Source: SZUA-365 sp964635845 (GTDB lineage Bacteria > Bacteroidota > Ignavibacteria > SZUA-365). From it: a stretch of 64,000 bases of DNA. Each line of letters starts with the position of its first letter. The stretch's first letter is position 1. This document shows, one piece after another, positions 34,885 to 42,866 of the stretch. The position numbers and the translations under genes were made by a program. The notes below the pieces were generated by a model. The model had not been told where the DNA came from. It did not search any database and saw only the letters and a list, made by a program, of their open reading frames with translations. The DNA lies in contig CAZWNO010000002.1 in NCBI GenBank assembly GCA_964635845.1, forward strand, positions 1 through 64,000, written 5' to 3'.

Positions 34885-35697
34885 TCATGGTTCCCGGGAC
34901 TGCTGGTCCGCGAACCGCGCTTCAAGTTCCTTCATTCTCTGCAGGAAGTACTCGCGGCGCTCGGGCTGCCTGCGGGCGAGCCGCGCGTACCCCTCGATGG
35001 CTTCGCGAAGGCGTCCCTGCTGCTCGTAGATCGAGATCAGGGTTTCGGTCACGGGACGCATTTCCAGGTTGACTTCCTCGACATCCCCATCGCCGCCCGT
35101 GCTTTCGTTGCGTTCGTCCTCCTCCGGAAGAGACGGAATACGGGCGCCTTCGAGCCGCTGCGCCAGGGCGCCGAGATCGAATGCGGGAGGCGAAGGCTCG
35201 GGAGCGGTTTCCGCGGCAGACGCAGGCGCGGACCTGGCCGGGAAAAAACGCTCAATGCCCGGGAGGATGTCGTCCTGATGACTCCATTGCTGCCGGCGGT
35301 CGTGGTCCGCTCCGCGCGCGATTTTCTGCTGTGCGACAACCGAACCGGCCGTGGCGGCGTAGGGAGGATATTCGAGTTCGAGTTCCTTCATGCGCTCGAA
35401 CAGGCGCTGCGCGGCGGTGCAGGAAGGCAGGATGCGGAGCAGCTCGTGGAGTGTCTGCCGGGCATCCCCGTATTGCCGGAGCATGATCTGCGCGCGCGCG
35501 ATCATCAGCATCCCGGTCGGATACTCCGGATACAGCCTGATTCCCTGGAGGCAGAGCTTCAGCGCCTGTGCCGGCCTGTCCCTCTCGATATAGAGGGAGG
35601 CCAGGCGCGCAAACAAAGGCGAGGCGGGATACGCCGAGAGATGCCTCTCCAGTGCCGCGATATCATCGAACATATTCACCAGTGCGTGTTGCTCCAT
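34885..35697 (-). CDS. Tetratricopeptide repeat protein
   Basis: About 270 residues from the Met at 35697; the ORF is open to 35718 but those seven residues lie in an inverted repeat. TPR-like helices cover the N-terminal part (SPLFARLASLYIERDRPAQA; GMLMIARAQIMLRQYGDARQ) and the C-terminal end (ETLISIYEQQGRLREAIEGY), separated by a Pro/Ala-rich linker around residues 110-200. Likely a cytoplasmic scaffold, since no signal peptide is seen. Lies 19 bases upstream of the isochorismatase gene. Confidence 0.8.
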   Translation of the reverse strand: MEQHALVNMFDDIAALERHLSAYPASPLFARLASLYIERDRPAQALKLCLQGIRLYPEYPTGMLMIARAQIMLRQYGDARQTLHELLRILPSCTAAQRLFERMKELELEYPPYAATAGSVVAQQKIARGADHDRRQQWSHQDDILPGIERFFPARSAPASAAETAPEPSPPAFDLGALAQRLEGARIPSLPEEDERNESTGGDGDVEEVNLEMRPVTETLISIYEQQGRLREAIEGYARLARRQPERREYFLQRMKELEARFADQQSREP

Positions 35698-35716
35698 GAG
35701 TCGCCGAAGACAAAGC

Positions 35717-35752
35717 ATTTCGCCACATCGGCCGAAACCGCTGTGGCGAAAT
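35717..35752. terminator. 11-bp inverted repeat between glycosyltransferase and TPR genes
   Basis: ATTTCGCCACA (35717-35727) and TGTGGCGAAAT (35742-35752) are perfectly complementary with a 14-base loop. No T-run follows on the minus strand, so it may be a weak terminator for the glycosyltransferase gene or an operator in the leader of the TPR gene. Confidence 0.5.
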
Positions 35753-35809
35753 TCCGTTCATACATTCAATGTCGATGCAAAAAAGCGATACGCGTTCCTC
35801 CTCGCTTGA

Positions 35810-37273
35810 TCAGGCGTCTTGATGCCCGAGGGCATGCTGGATCGACATCAGCCCAACCAGTCCGAAGCCCAGGAAAAACAGCAGCGCGAACGGAAGCGCG
35901 GCGATCTCGAGAAACCATAACGAGGCGACGACGCCGACGAAGCAGTAGAGCGCGAGAACCAGCTCGAAGATGATTGAGAATGAGATTTTCTTCGAGGAAG
36001 CACGGTATTTCTTGTTCTTCCAGGTGTCCGTCTCTTTCTCGATCCGGAACTTCGGCGTCCGTATGAAGGCGCTCTTGCGGTTCAGGAGTCCTTCGAGCAC
36101 CGCTCGGGAATTATTCACGGAGAATCCCATGCTGCCCGCCATGAAGAGCGGGAAGAGGAAGATTCGTTTCTTCCAGTCGGGGTACGCGTCTTTCTGGGAG
36201 TAAAGATAGAAAAGGAAGGAACTGACGAATGCGAGGACGAACACCGACATGAAGGCGAAAAAGGTCTCGTGCCGACCCGAATGCTTGATAAAGACGAGCG
36301 GTACGTTGAGGATGCCGGTCAGAAGGATGAACGGGAATACGATGTTGTTCGTCAGGTGAACGGTGCACTGCAGTTTCACGCGCATCGGCAGCTTCGACTT
36401 CCAGACGCGCGGCAGGATTTTCCGCGCCGTTTCTATCGCGCCCTTGGTCCAGCGGAATTGCTGTGTCTTGAGCGCGTTGATCTCGGAAGGCAGTTCCGCG
36501 GGAGAGGTGACTTCGTTGAGGTAGACGAAGCGCCAGCCGCGGAGTTGCGCACGGTAGCTCAGATCGAGATCCTCGGTCAGCGTATCGGCTTCCCAGTTGC
36601 CCGCGTCGACGATGCACGACTTGCGCCATACGCCTGCGGTGCCGTTGAAGTTGATGAAGAAACCCGACTTGTTGCGCACCTGCTGCTCGATCACGAAGTG
36701 TCCGTCAAGGGCGATGCCCTGGGCGCGCGTGAGCAGGGAGAACTCGTTGTTCAGATGTTCCCATCGGGTCTGCACCATGCCGATCCGATCATCGGTAAAG
36801 TGGCGCAGGGTTTGCATCAGGAAATCCGGCTTGGGCACGAAATCAGCGTCGAATATCGCGATGAACTCTCCCTTGGCAATGTCCATTCCGTATTTCAAAG
36901 CGCCCGCCTTGAAGCCGGCCCGGCTCTCACGCCGGACGTGCACGATGTCGTAACCCTCGGCCTGCCTGGCTGCGACCGCGGCGGCGATTACGCGCACGGT
37001 TTCGTCAGTGGAATCATCGAGGACCTGGATTTCCAGCTTGTCCTTCGGATAGTCGAGAGCACATATCGAATCGATGAGCCGCTCCACGACATACAGTTCG
37101 TTGTACACCGGGAGCTGGACGGTGACCACGGGCTTGTCGTCCAGGACCGCCTTCCCGACCGGCTTCTTGTCCTTGTTCTTGAAGTAGTAGTAGATCATCA
37201 CGAAACCATGAGATCCGAACAAGAACAGGATGCTCAGCGAGAACACATATGCACCCAGTATAAAGTCTTCCAT
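35810..37273 (-). CDS. Membrane family-2 glycosyltransferase (cellulose-synthase-like)
   Basis: 487 residues with an N-terminal helix and three to four C-terminal helices. The GT2 core is complete: VVTVQLPVYNE, VLDDSTDET (Asp-Asp), AIFDADFVP (Asp-x-Asp), TEDLDLSYRA, and the processivity motif QQFRW. This pattern belongs to synthases that extend beta-linked glycans and export them (cellulose, mannan-like). No BcsB or other secretion partners are near, so the product is unknown. Predicted promoter at 37311-37340 overlaps the end of lptE. Confidence 0.9.
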   Translation of the reverse strand: MEDFILGAYVFSLSILFLFGSHGFVMIYYYFKNKDKKPVGKAVLDDKPVVTVQLPVYNELYVVERLIDSICALDYPKDKLEIQVLDDSTDETVRVIAAAVAARQAEGYDIVHVRRESRAGFKAGALKYGMDIAKGEFIAIFDADFVPKPDFLMQTLRHFTDDRIGMVQTRWEHLNNEFSLLTRAQGIALDGHFVIEQQVRNKSGFFINFNGTAGVWRKSCIVDAGNWEADTLTEDLDLSYRAQLRGWRFVYLNEVTSPAELPSEINALKTQQFRWTKGAIETARKILPRVWKSKLPMRVKLQCTVHLTNNIVFPFILLTGILNVPLVFIKHSGRHETFFAFMSVFVLAFVSSFLFYLYSQKDAYPDWKKRIFLFPLFMAGSMGFSVNNSRAVLEGLLNRKSAFIRTPKFRIEKETDTWKNKKYRASSKKISFSIIFELVLALYCFVGVVASLWFLEIAALPFALLFFLGFGLVGLMSIQHALGHQDA

Positions 37274-37310
37274 GATATAGATTCACCTCAGAAGAGTGAA
37301 TGAAGTAGCA

Positions 37311-37340
37311 AATTTACCACGCGGAAACGGTCTCCAGCAA
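37311..37340 (-). promoter_or_regulatory. Possible internal promoter for the glycosyltransferase gene
   Basis: Minus strand TTGCTG (37335-37340), 18 bases, TAAATT (37311-37316). It lies across the last codons of lptE, so the glycosyltransferase may be expressed independently of the upstream genes. Confidence 0.35.
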
Positions 37341-37841
37341 GAGGTCGTCGGTCATGTTTTCCATGGCCTGCTGCAGGCCCTGTTCACGACCCGACTGACC
37401 GGACGCCGCGGTGTAATCACCCGTGGCGGTAAAATCCTTGCTCCAGACTTCCTTATTGTTTATGTGGTCAATCAGTGTGACTCTTGTTCTGAGACTGACC
37501 TGCAACCGGGACGCTTGCACGCCCTGTGCGACAGCGATGGGCTGATCTGCGATGATGGAGATGATGACGCCTCTCAATTCGACGTTCGCCGACTCACGGT
37601 TCGCCAGCTGCAGCGTGTTGTCCTGCTGAAACTTCTGAATCAGCATGTTGCTCAGGTCCTCACGCAGCGATGGCTGGCCGAAATTGCTCTCGTCGTCGAA
37701 CAGCGGGATGGCTATCGTTTTCCAGTGTGCCGGCACCGATGCGCCCGTGAAGGAATATGCGCATCCACCGAGGACGGCGGCACTGAAAAATGCCGTACTA
37801 AGATACAAGATATTCCAAAATGAACGCAAGCTTCGCATCAT
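37314..37841 (-). CDS. lptE: LptE-family LPS assembly lipoprotein
   Basis: 175 residues. Signal sequence with lipobox AAVLGGC, then a short domain with SFTGASVPAHWKTIAIPLFD, the hallmark start of the bacteroidal LptE family. LptE plugs and folds the LptD barrel for LPS export. Overlaps the sigma-54 activator gene upstream by four bases. The arrangement miaB ... sigma-54 activator ... lptE recurs in Bacteroidota-type genomes and supports the assignment. Confidence 0.88.
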   Translation of the reverse strand: MMRSLRSFWNILYLSTAFFSAAVLGGCAYSFTGASVPAHWKTIAIPLFDDESNFGQPSLREDLSNMLIQKFQQDNTLQLANRESANVELRGVIISIIADQPIAVAQGVQASRLQVSLRTRVTLIDHINNKEVWSKDFTATGDYTAASGQSGREQGLQQAMENMTDDLLLETVSAW

Positions 37842-38998
37842 AGTCCATAATCTTTGATTTTTCTGTACAATGTTCGTTCGCTTATGTTCAGCGCTTCGGC
37901 AGCGAGACGGCGGTTGCCGTGAAATCGTTGCAGCATATGGGAAATGAGCTCTTCCTCCATGCTTCGCAGCGTCATTTCATCCATGCTGACCGTGCTTCCC
38001 GGCTGCTGTTCGGCAGGGGGCAGGGAGAGCGTCGGGCGGTGCTGCAGTTCGTTGATCAGCGTTCGCAGATCGTTCAGATCCGCTTTGATTTCCCATAAGA
38101 GGCGGAAAAGCATCTCGCGTTCGGCCTGTTCCGGCGCCTTGCCGAGTGGAACAGGCAGGAAGCGGTCGTCGAACGGCTCCTCCATGTACCGCAGGTATTT
38201 GGACATGACATGCTCGTCGACGACGTTGCCTCGCTCGAGCACGATGATGCTCTCGACCACGTTGCGGAGTTCGCGCACATTTCCCGGCCAGCTGTGCCGC
38301 ATGAGCGCGGCCATGCCGTCGTCGGTGATGAGGATATCCTTGCGGGTCTCGCCCGCGAGGCTCTGCAGAAATGTCTCCACCAGGAGAGGGATATCGCCCC
38401 GGCGGTCACGCAGAGGCGGGATGCGGATATTCACCGAGCGCAGCCGGAAAAACAGGTCCTGCCTGAAGCGCTTGCTCCGCACCTCTTCCTCGAGGCTTTT
38501 ATTCGTTGCGGCGATGACACGGACATCGGCGGTTCGCGGCTCCGAACTGCCCACGCGCATGAATTCACCGCTCTCCAGCACGCGCAGGAGCTTTACCTGC
38601 GTCGAAATCGGGGTGTCGCCAATCTCATCGAGAAAGATAGTCCCTCCATCGGCCAGCTCGAAATAGCCTTTGCGTGTCTCCACAGCTCCGGTGAAAGCGC
38701 CTTTTTCATGCCCGAAAAGCTCGCTCTCGAGAATGCCTTCGGGTATGGCGCCGCAGTTGACAGGTATGAACTTGCGCGCGGATCGCAGGCTCGCGCCGTG
38801 AATGGCCTTGGCGAATACTTCTTTCCCGGTGCCGCTCTCCCCGGTCACCAGCACGGTGATGTCGGTCGGCGCCACCTGCATGAGGGTGTCGACGACCTCC
38901 CGGATTTCGGTGCTCTTGCCGACGATGCCGTGGCGACGCTGAAAAGCCTGCCGGTCGCCCTGGGAAATGTTCATCGCTCCAGTGGTCACGTCGCTCAT
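37838..38998 (-). CDS. Sigma-54-dependent transcriptional activator without receiver domain
   Basis: 386 residues. The AAA+ domain has Walker A GESGTGKE (53-60), the sigma-54 contact loop GAFTGA (100-105), and Walker B FLDEIGD (122-128). The C-terminal Fis-type helix-turn-helix is NRRLAAEALNISERTLYRKI. The first ~25 residues are too short for a receiver or GAF domain, so activity must be controlled some other way. The gene is coupled by four-base overlaps to the MBL gene before and lptE after. Confidence 0.92.
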   Translation of the reverse strand: MSDVTTGAMNISQGDRQAFQRRHGIVGKSTEIREVVDTLMQVAPTDITVLVTGESGTGKEVFAKAIHGASLRSARKFIPVNCGAIPEGILESELFGHEKGAFTGAVETRKGYFELADGGTIFLDEIGDTPISTQVKLLRVLESGEFMRVGSSEPRTADVRVIAATNKSLEEEVRSKRFRQDLFFRLRSVNIRIPPLRDRRGDIPLLVETFLQSLAGETRKDILITDDGMAALMRHSWPGNVRELRNVVESIIVLERGNVVDEHVMSKYLRYMEEPFDDRFLPVPLGKAPEQAEREMLFRLLWEIKADLNDLRTLINELQHRPTLSLPPAEQQPGSTVSMDEMTLRSMEEELISHMLQRFHGNRRLAAEALNISERTLYRKIKDYGL

Positions 38999-39777
38999 GC
39001 TTCTTTTCGCTCCAGTGTGTATTCCATTCCGTCGTAAGCATACAGCACGCGTCCGCCGGCCTCCCTGATGCTGCGCTCTCGCAGCGCATCGACCGCGCTT
39101 TCCAGATCCGGCGGAATATGCGTGCAGATGATCATGATCCGCTCGTGCAGGGCGGCGAACGCGAAGATCTCGTCCTGTCCGACATGCGTGCTGTCCACGA
39201 TCAGCAGGTCGCAGGTCGCGGCAGCGGCGGCGATGTCGTCGATCGCCGCGATATCAGCGGAGACGACCGCCGAACAGCAACGGGAACTGAGGTGGATCGA
39301 GTACGAATCCGCCGGTATGTCGTGCCTCGCGGCGAGTTCCCGCACGTTCTCGAGATGGCGGTTGATGAAAGGAACGATGCGGAGCAGGCTGTCCGCGGCC
39401 GCGATGTCTCCGTACTGCTGTACCTGGAAGGGGAAAGACCATTTCTCGCGGAAAATGTACATGCCGCGCAGCCAGTCGCGAAACCACTGGACGCGACCGG
39501 GCGGAACGCTGATATGCAGCGGCGCGCTTCGGCGGGTGAGATGCATCGCCTGCAGCAGCATGGGAAGTCCCGAAACATGATCGGGGTGTGTATGGGAGAT
39601 GACGATGCGCGCGATGGATTCGAATTCGATGCCTGCCGCCAGCAGCGCCGAGGCAATCCCTTCCCCGGCGTCGATCAGCACGCGCTGTCGATCCTCTTCG
39701 ACGACCAGGGAGGCGTGCCGCCGGTGGACGACGGGCAGGCCGGATGCCGTACCAGTAAGAACGAATCTCATGAGCAT
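38995..39777 (-). CDS. Metallo-beta-lactamase-fold hydrolase (RNase Z-like branch)
   Basis: 260 residues. The metal motif SHTHPDHVSG (61-70) is the HxHxDH signature; a later DSTHV (around 196-200) and ICTHIPP supply further ligands. The N-terminal TGTASGLPVVHRRHASLVV is like the short ribonuclease Z/ComA-type family. Substrate unknown. Overlaps the sigma-54 activator start by four bases. Confidence 0.85.
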   Translation of the reverse strand: MLMRFVLTGTASGLPVVHRRHASLVVEEDRQRVLIDAGEGIASALLAAGIEFESIARIVISHTHPDHVSGLPMLLQAMHLTRRSAPLHISVPPGRVQWFRDWLRGMYIFREKWSFPFQVQQYGDIAAADSLLRIVPFINRHLENVRELAARHDIPADSYSIHLSSRCCSAVVSADIAAIDDIAAAAATCDLLIVDSTHVGQDEIFAFAALHERIMIICTHIPPDLESAVDALRERSIREAGGRVLYAYDGMEYTLERKEA

Positions 39778-39779
39778 CC

Positions 39780-40553
39780 TCAGCGGCGTACGACGATCGC
39801 GTCGAGGTTCTGTTGTGATTTCAGCTTGCGAGCGAAGGCCTGCGCCTGCGCCGAGTCAGGGAAGACGCCCAGCCATACAGCCTGGTACGTCTTTCCCTTG
39901 ACGGTCTTCTCGCGCAGGTAGGCCGTGTAGCCCTTCGTTTTGAGGTCGTCCATCTGCATGCGCGCATCTGCCGCACGCCGGAAGGCGCCCACTTGTACGG
40001 CATAACTCGCGCCGGGAGCGGTGCTGCCCGCAAGCGCAGTGCCTTCCGGAACACGATCCGTCTTCGTATCACGCTCCGTACCACCGTCCTCCGACGCCGA
40101 GACGCTGCGCTGCTTTCCCGCTGCTGCCGATCGGCTCTTTGGCGGGGACGGACGCGGATGTTCCTTCGCGATACGTTCGCTGTACGACCGCGCCGTGCGG
40201 TACGCGCCGACTGCGTAACTGTACTGGTAGAGACGCTGCAGCGCGTCATCGGCCCATGCGCTCTGTGCGTATTCATCCGCGACGCGCTGGTACAGCTCGA
40301 CAGCCCTCTCCGCGTTCGTCTCCAGCAGCGCCTCGAGATAGAGAACGCCGGCCTTGTCGGGATGCGTTTTCCTGAGGGCCGGCAGGAGTCCCGCGACTTC
40401 CACCACGCGACCCGCCTTCACCTGCTCCACAAGCACGGCGATCTCCTTCTCCGTTTGCGCGCGAACCGCCCGCTGCGGCAGCAGCGGGCAGAGCATTGCA
40501 GCGAACAGCACGAGATATTCAATGCGGGGAGTAGCGTGCGTCATGCGTGCCAT
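39780..40553 (-). CDS. Exported SPOR-domain protein
   Basis: 257 residues. Hydrophobic N-terminus (EYLVLFAAMLCPLLPQRAVRA) is a signal peptide; TPR-like helices follow (about 45-130), then a charged Ser/Pro-rich linker, then a C-terminal SPOR domain (SYAVQVGAFRRAADARMQMD ... YQAVWLGVFPDSAQAQAFA). SPOR domains bind denuded septal peptidoglycan, so a role at the division site is likely. It ends three bases before the MBL gene starts. Confidence 0.88.
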   Translation of the reverse strand: MARMTHATPRIEYLVLFAAMLCPLLPQRAVRAQTEKEIAVLVEQVKAGRVVEVAGLLPALRKTHPDKAGVLYLEALLETNAERAVELYQRVADEYAQSAWADDALQRLYQYSYAVGAYRTARSYSERIAKEHPRPSPPKSRSAAAGKQRSVSASEDGGTERDTKTDRVPEGTALAGSTAPGASYAVQVGAFRRAADARMQMDDLKTKGYTAYLREKTVKGKTYQAVWLGVFPDSAQAQAFARKLKSQQNLDAIVVRR

Positions 40554-40577
40554 GCCGTGTATGTTCCTATGCCGTGC

Positions 40578-41903
40578 TCAGGCGGCCTCGGTGATCGCCG
40601 CCGCGGTAATGTTGCCGAACAGCGTTGCGGAAGTGGCGCTGTGAATGCGCACGTCCGCGTAATCCCCTGCGGAGAACTTACCCCTCGGGATGATGACCGA
40701 CTTGTTCGTATCGGTCCGGCCCATCCACTCCTCGTCCGAACGCTTGCTCGGGCCTTCGAGCAAGATGCGCTCGCAGGTGCCGATCAGGGACTGATTGATC
40801 TCGTAGGAGATGCGGCGCTGCAGGCTGATGATCTCTTCTAGACGGCGACCCTTGACCTGATCGGGCACGTCGTCACCCATTTTCCACGCGCGCGTGTTCG
40901 CGCGAGGCGAATATTTGAACATGAACGCGCCGTCGAAACGCACTTCCTCGAGCAGCGAGAGAGTGTCCTCATGGTCTCTTTCCGTCTCAGTCGGGAAGCC
41001 CGCGATGATATCGGTGGAAAGCGACACGCCCGGTATCCTCTCCCGGATACGGCGCACGAGCGCGAGGTAATGCGCGCGTGAATAGGTACGGTTCATCAAT
41101 TCGAGGACGCGGTCCGATCCCGACTGGAATGGCAAATGGATATAGCTGCAGATATTGTCGTGCGCAGCGATCGCCTCGATGAGGCGGTCCGACATGTCCT
41201 GCGGATGTGAAGTGGTGAAGCGGACCCGCAGCTGCGCGTCGACGGCGGCGACGGCGCTGAGGAGGTCCGAGAAATCGTGATCGCCGTCGCTGTAGGAATT
41301 GACATTCTGTCCGAGCAGGGTCACCTCGCGAAAACCGCGCGTGGCGAGTTCGCGGACCTCGTGGACGACACCGTCAAGCGTGCGGCTGCGTTCACGGCCG
41401 CGGGTGAACGGCACGACACAGAAAGTGCAGAACTTGTCACAGCCGCGCATGACCGATACCCACGCGCTGATCCCTTCGGTACGCATCGGCACGATATCAT
41501 CATAGGTCTCGACCCGCGATAGCTGAGTGCGAATGCCCTTCTCCCCCTGGAATGCTTCATCGATCAGGGCCGGGAGCTTCCGGTACTCGTCCGGACCGCA
41601 GACGATGTCCACGATCGACTTCTTCTCGAGCAGGTTGTTCCGCAAACGCTCGGCCATGCAGCCGAGGATGCCGATGACCAGATGCGGATTGCCGCGCTTG
41701 AGATGTTCGAAGTTGGAGAGACGGCCGTAGATGCGCTGTTCCGCATTGTCGCGGATCGCGCAGGTGTTCATGAAGATCGCGTCCGCACCCTCCATGTCCT
41801 TCGCCAGTTCGTAGCCTTGCTCGTTGAGAATGCCGTTGATGATTTCCGTATCCGCGAAATTCATCTGGCAGCCATAGGTCTCGATGTATATTGATCTGCG
41901 CAT
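40578..41903 (-). CDS. miaB: tRNA-2-methylthio-N6-dimethylallyladenosine synthase
   Basis: Methylthiotransferase that modifies A37 of tRNAs reading UNN codons. 441 residues. N-terminal UPF0004 cluster ligands Cys12 (ETYGCQMN), Cys48 (MNTCAIR) and Cys82 (GILGCMAE); radical-SAM motif CDKFCTFC (Cys155, Cys159, Cys162), and a C-terminal TRAM domain (ILLEGPSKRSDEEWMGRT). First gene of the minus-strand operon, with a good promoter (41964-41992). Confidence 0.97.
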   Translation of the reverse strand: MRRSIYIETYGCQMNFADTEIINGILNEQGYELAKDMEGADAIFMNTCAIRDNAEQRIYGRLSNFEHLKRGNPHLVIGILGCMAERLRNNLLEKKSIVDIVCGPDEYRKLPALIDEAFQGEKGIRTQLSRVETYDDIVPMRTEGISAWVSVMRGCDKFCTFCVVPFTRGRERSRTLDGVVHEVRELATRGFREVTLLGQNVNSYSDGDHDFSDLLSAVAAVDAQLRVRFTTSHPQDMSDRLIEAIAAHDNICSYIHLPFQSGSDRVLELMNRTYSRAHYLALVRRIRERIPGVSLSTDIIAGFPTETERDHEDTLSLLEEVRFDGAFMFKYSPRANTRAWKMGDDVPDQVKGRRLEEIISLQRRISYEINQSLIGTCERILLEGPSKRSDEEWMGRTDTNKSVIIPRGKFSAGDYADVRIHSATSATLFGNITAAAITEAA

Positions 41904-41963
41904 GCGCTCGTTGTTTCTGTCAAAATGGCAGTTAAATATGCAAGAAAAATTTCATAGATTAAT

Positions 41964-41992
41964 AAGATAGATAGTCATTCCGGTAGAGTCAA
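41964..41992 (-). promoter_or_regulatory. Putative miaB operon promoter
   Basis: Minus strand TTGACT (41987-41992), 17 bases, TATCTT (41964-41969); about 54 bases of leader precede the miaB ATG at 41903. Confidence 0.6.
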
Positions 41993-42047
41993 GCGCAAAT
42001 CCTGGACCTGACGCGCGGCTCCCGCCTGTCGGAGGCTCGGGCGGGAT

Positions 42048-42088
42048 AAAAAAAAACACCGGGATCGGCATGGACCGTCCCGGTGTTT
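42048..42088 (-). terminator. Rho-independent terminator of the Rrf2 gene
   Basis: AAACACCGGGA (42054-42064) and TCCCGGTGTTT (42078-42088) make an 11-bp stem with a 13-base loop; on the minus strand it is followed by a run of eight or more T. It lies 25 bases beyond the rrf2 stop. Confidence 0.88.
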
Positions 42089-42112
42089 GAGAATGACTCT
42101 CCGTGGATTCGA

Positions 42113-42649
42113 TTATTTCTTCTTTTTCGCCGGTGCGGCCTTTTTCGCAACGGGCTTCTTTGCGGTTGCCTTCTTCGCGGGAGCTTTCTTGACCTTGGCT
42201 TTCGCGACCGGGGCTGACCCGGTGAGCATCGTGCGATAGCGGATGGGCATTTCCTTCGCGAGTTCGAAGATCGCCTTGCTGTTTACCAGCTCCCGAATCT
42301 CCTCGCGAATCCGCTTCCATTCGTGATGGAACGGACAGGCGTTTTCCTCGCTGCACGGGCTGAAGCCTGCGAGACACATGTCGAAGTTCATGGGTCCGTC
42401 GACGACGGCCACGAGTTCGGCGATCGTGGATCCGGCACCTTTCTCGGAGAGAGAGAACCCGCCCTTGGGACCCTTGACCGAGTTAAGGAATCCGTACCGA
42501 CTGAGCGTCTGGAGAATCTTGCTCAGAAATGACGAGGGGAGACCCAGTTCCTTCGCCACGTCGCGCACCAGAATATTCTGATCGGAATTGTTGGCGGCGA
42601 TGAAGAGCATGGACTGGATCGAGTACTGCGCGGTTTTTGAGTATAACAC
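42113..42649 (-). CDS. Rrf2-family iron-sulfur regulator with Lys/Ala-rich histone-like tail
   Basis: 178 residues. Residues 1-140 are a normal Rrf2 protein: winged helix (LVRDVAKELGLPSSFLSKIL) and three cysteines Cys92, Cys99, Cys105 (CLAGFSPCSEENAC), the cluster ligands seen in IscR/NsrR-type regulators that sense Fe-S status or NO. From residue 147 the chain turns into a 32-residue tail of Lys, Ala, Pro and Val with 14 lysines, ending KKKK. Such H1-like tails bind DNA non-specifically. Divergent from the MetH-half gene; own promoter, operator candidate and terminator are visible. Confidence 0.9.
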   Translation of the reverse strand: MLYSKTAQYSIQSMLFIAANNSDQNILVRDVAKELGLPSSFLSKILQTLSRYGFLNSVKGPKGGFSLSEKGAGSTIAELVAVVDGPMNFDMCLAGFSPCSEENACPFHHEWKRIREEIRELVNSKAIFELAKEMPIRYRTMLTGSAPVAKAKVKKAPAKKATAKKPVAKKAAPAKKKK

Positions 42650-42695
42650 GAGGTGTGACTCCTGGCTTGTGGGTAAAAATAAATAAAGATTTGAT

Positions 42696-42713
42696 TACCT
42701 TTTAGTAGGAAAA
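42696..42713. promoter_or_regulatory. Candidate Rrf2 autoregulatory operator
   Basis: TTACCT-TTTAGT-AGGAAA is an imperfect dyad TTNCCT-N6-AGGNAA that straddles the predicted rrf2 transcription start and touches its -10 element. Its place fits autorepression; binding specificity is inferred from position only. Confidence 0.4.
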
Positions 42714-42740
42714 GTAAGGTCTTTTTTTGGCTTTGTCAAT
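42712..42740 (-). promoter_or_regulatory. Putative rrf2 promoter
   Basis: Minus strand TTGACA (42735-42740), 17 bases, TACTTT (42712-42717). The leader to the ATG at 42649 is about 55 bases. Confidence 0.6.
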
Positions 42741-42866
42741 ACCCCGGCATCGAAAAATCGTGATCCCGTTGGCGGGCAGGACATCGTATTTCAATCTTGG
42801 ATAGCACAAAATAGAACATTCGGGTGACGAAGAAAAGTTTCAGATGAAAAAATCTAAAGGTCATTT

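Noticed and set aside
41999..42047. Possible second hairpin (CCCGCC ... GGCGGG) before the rrf2 terminator
   Set aside because: Six-base stem only; the adjacent 11-bp terminator with T-run explains the region better.
42650..42866. Cobalamin riboswitch upstream of the MetH half
   Set aside because: No B12-box-like conserved sequence or pseudoknot pattern seen; AT-rich promoter region instead.
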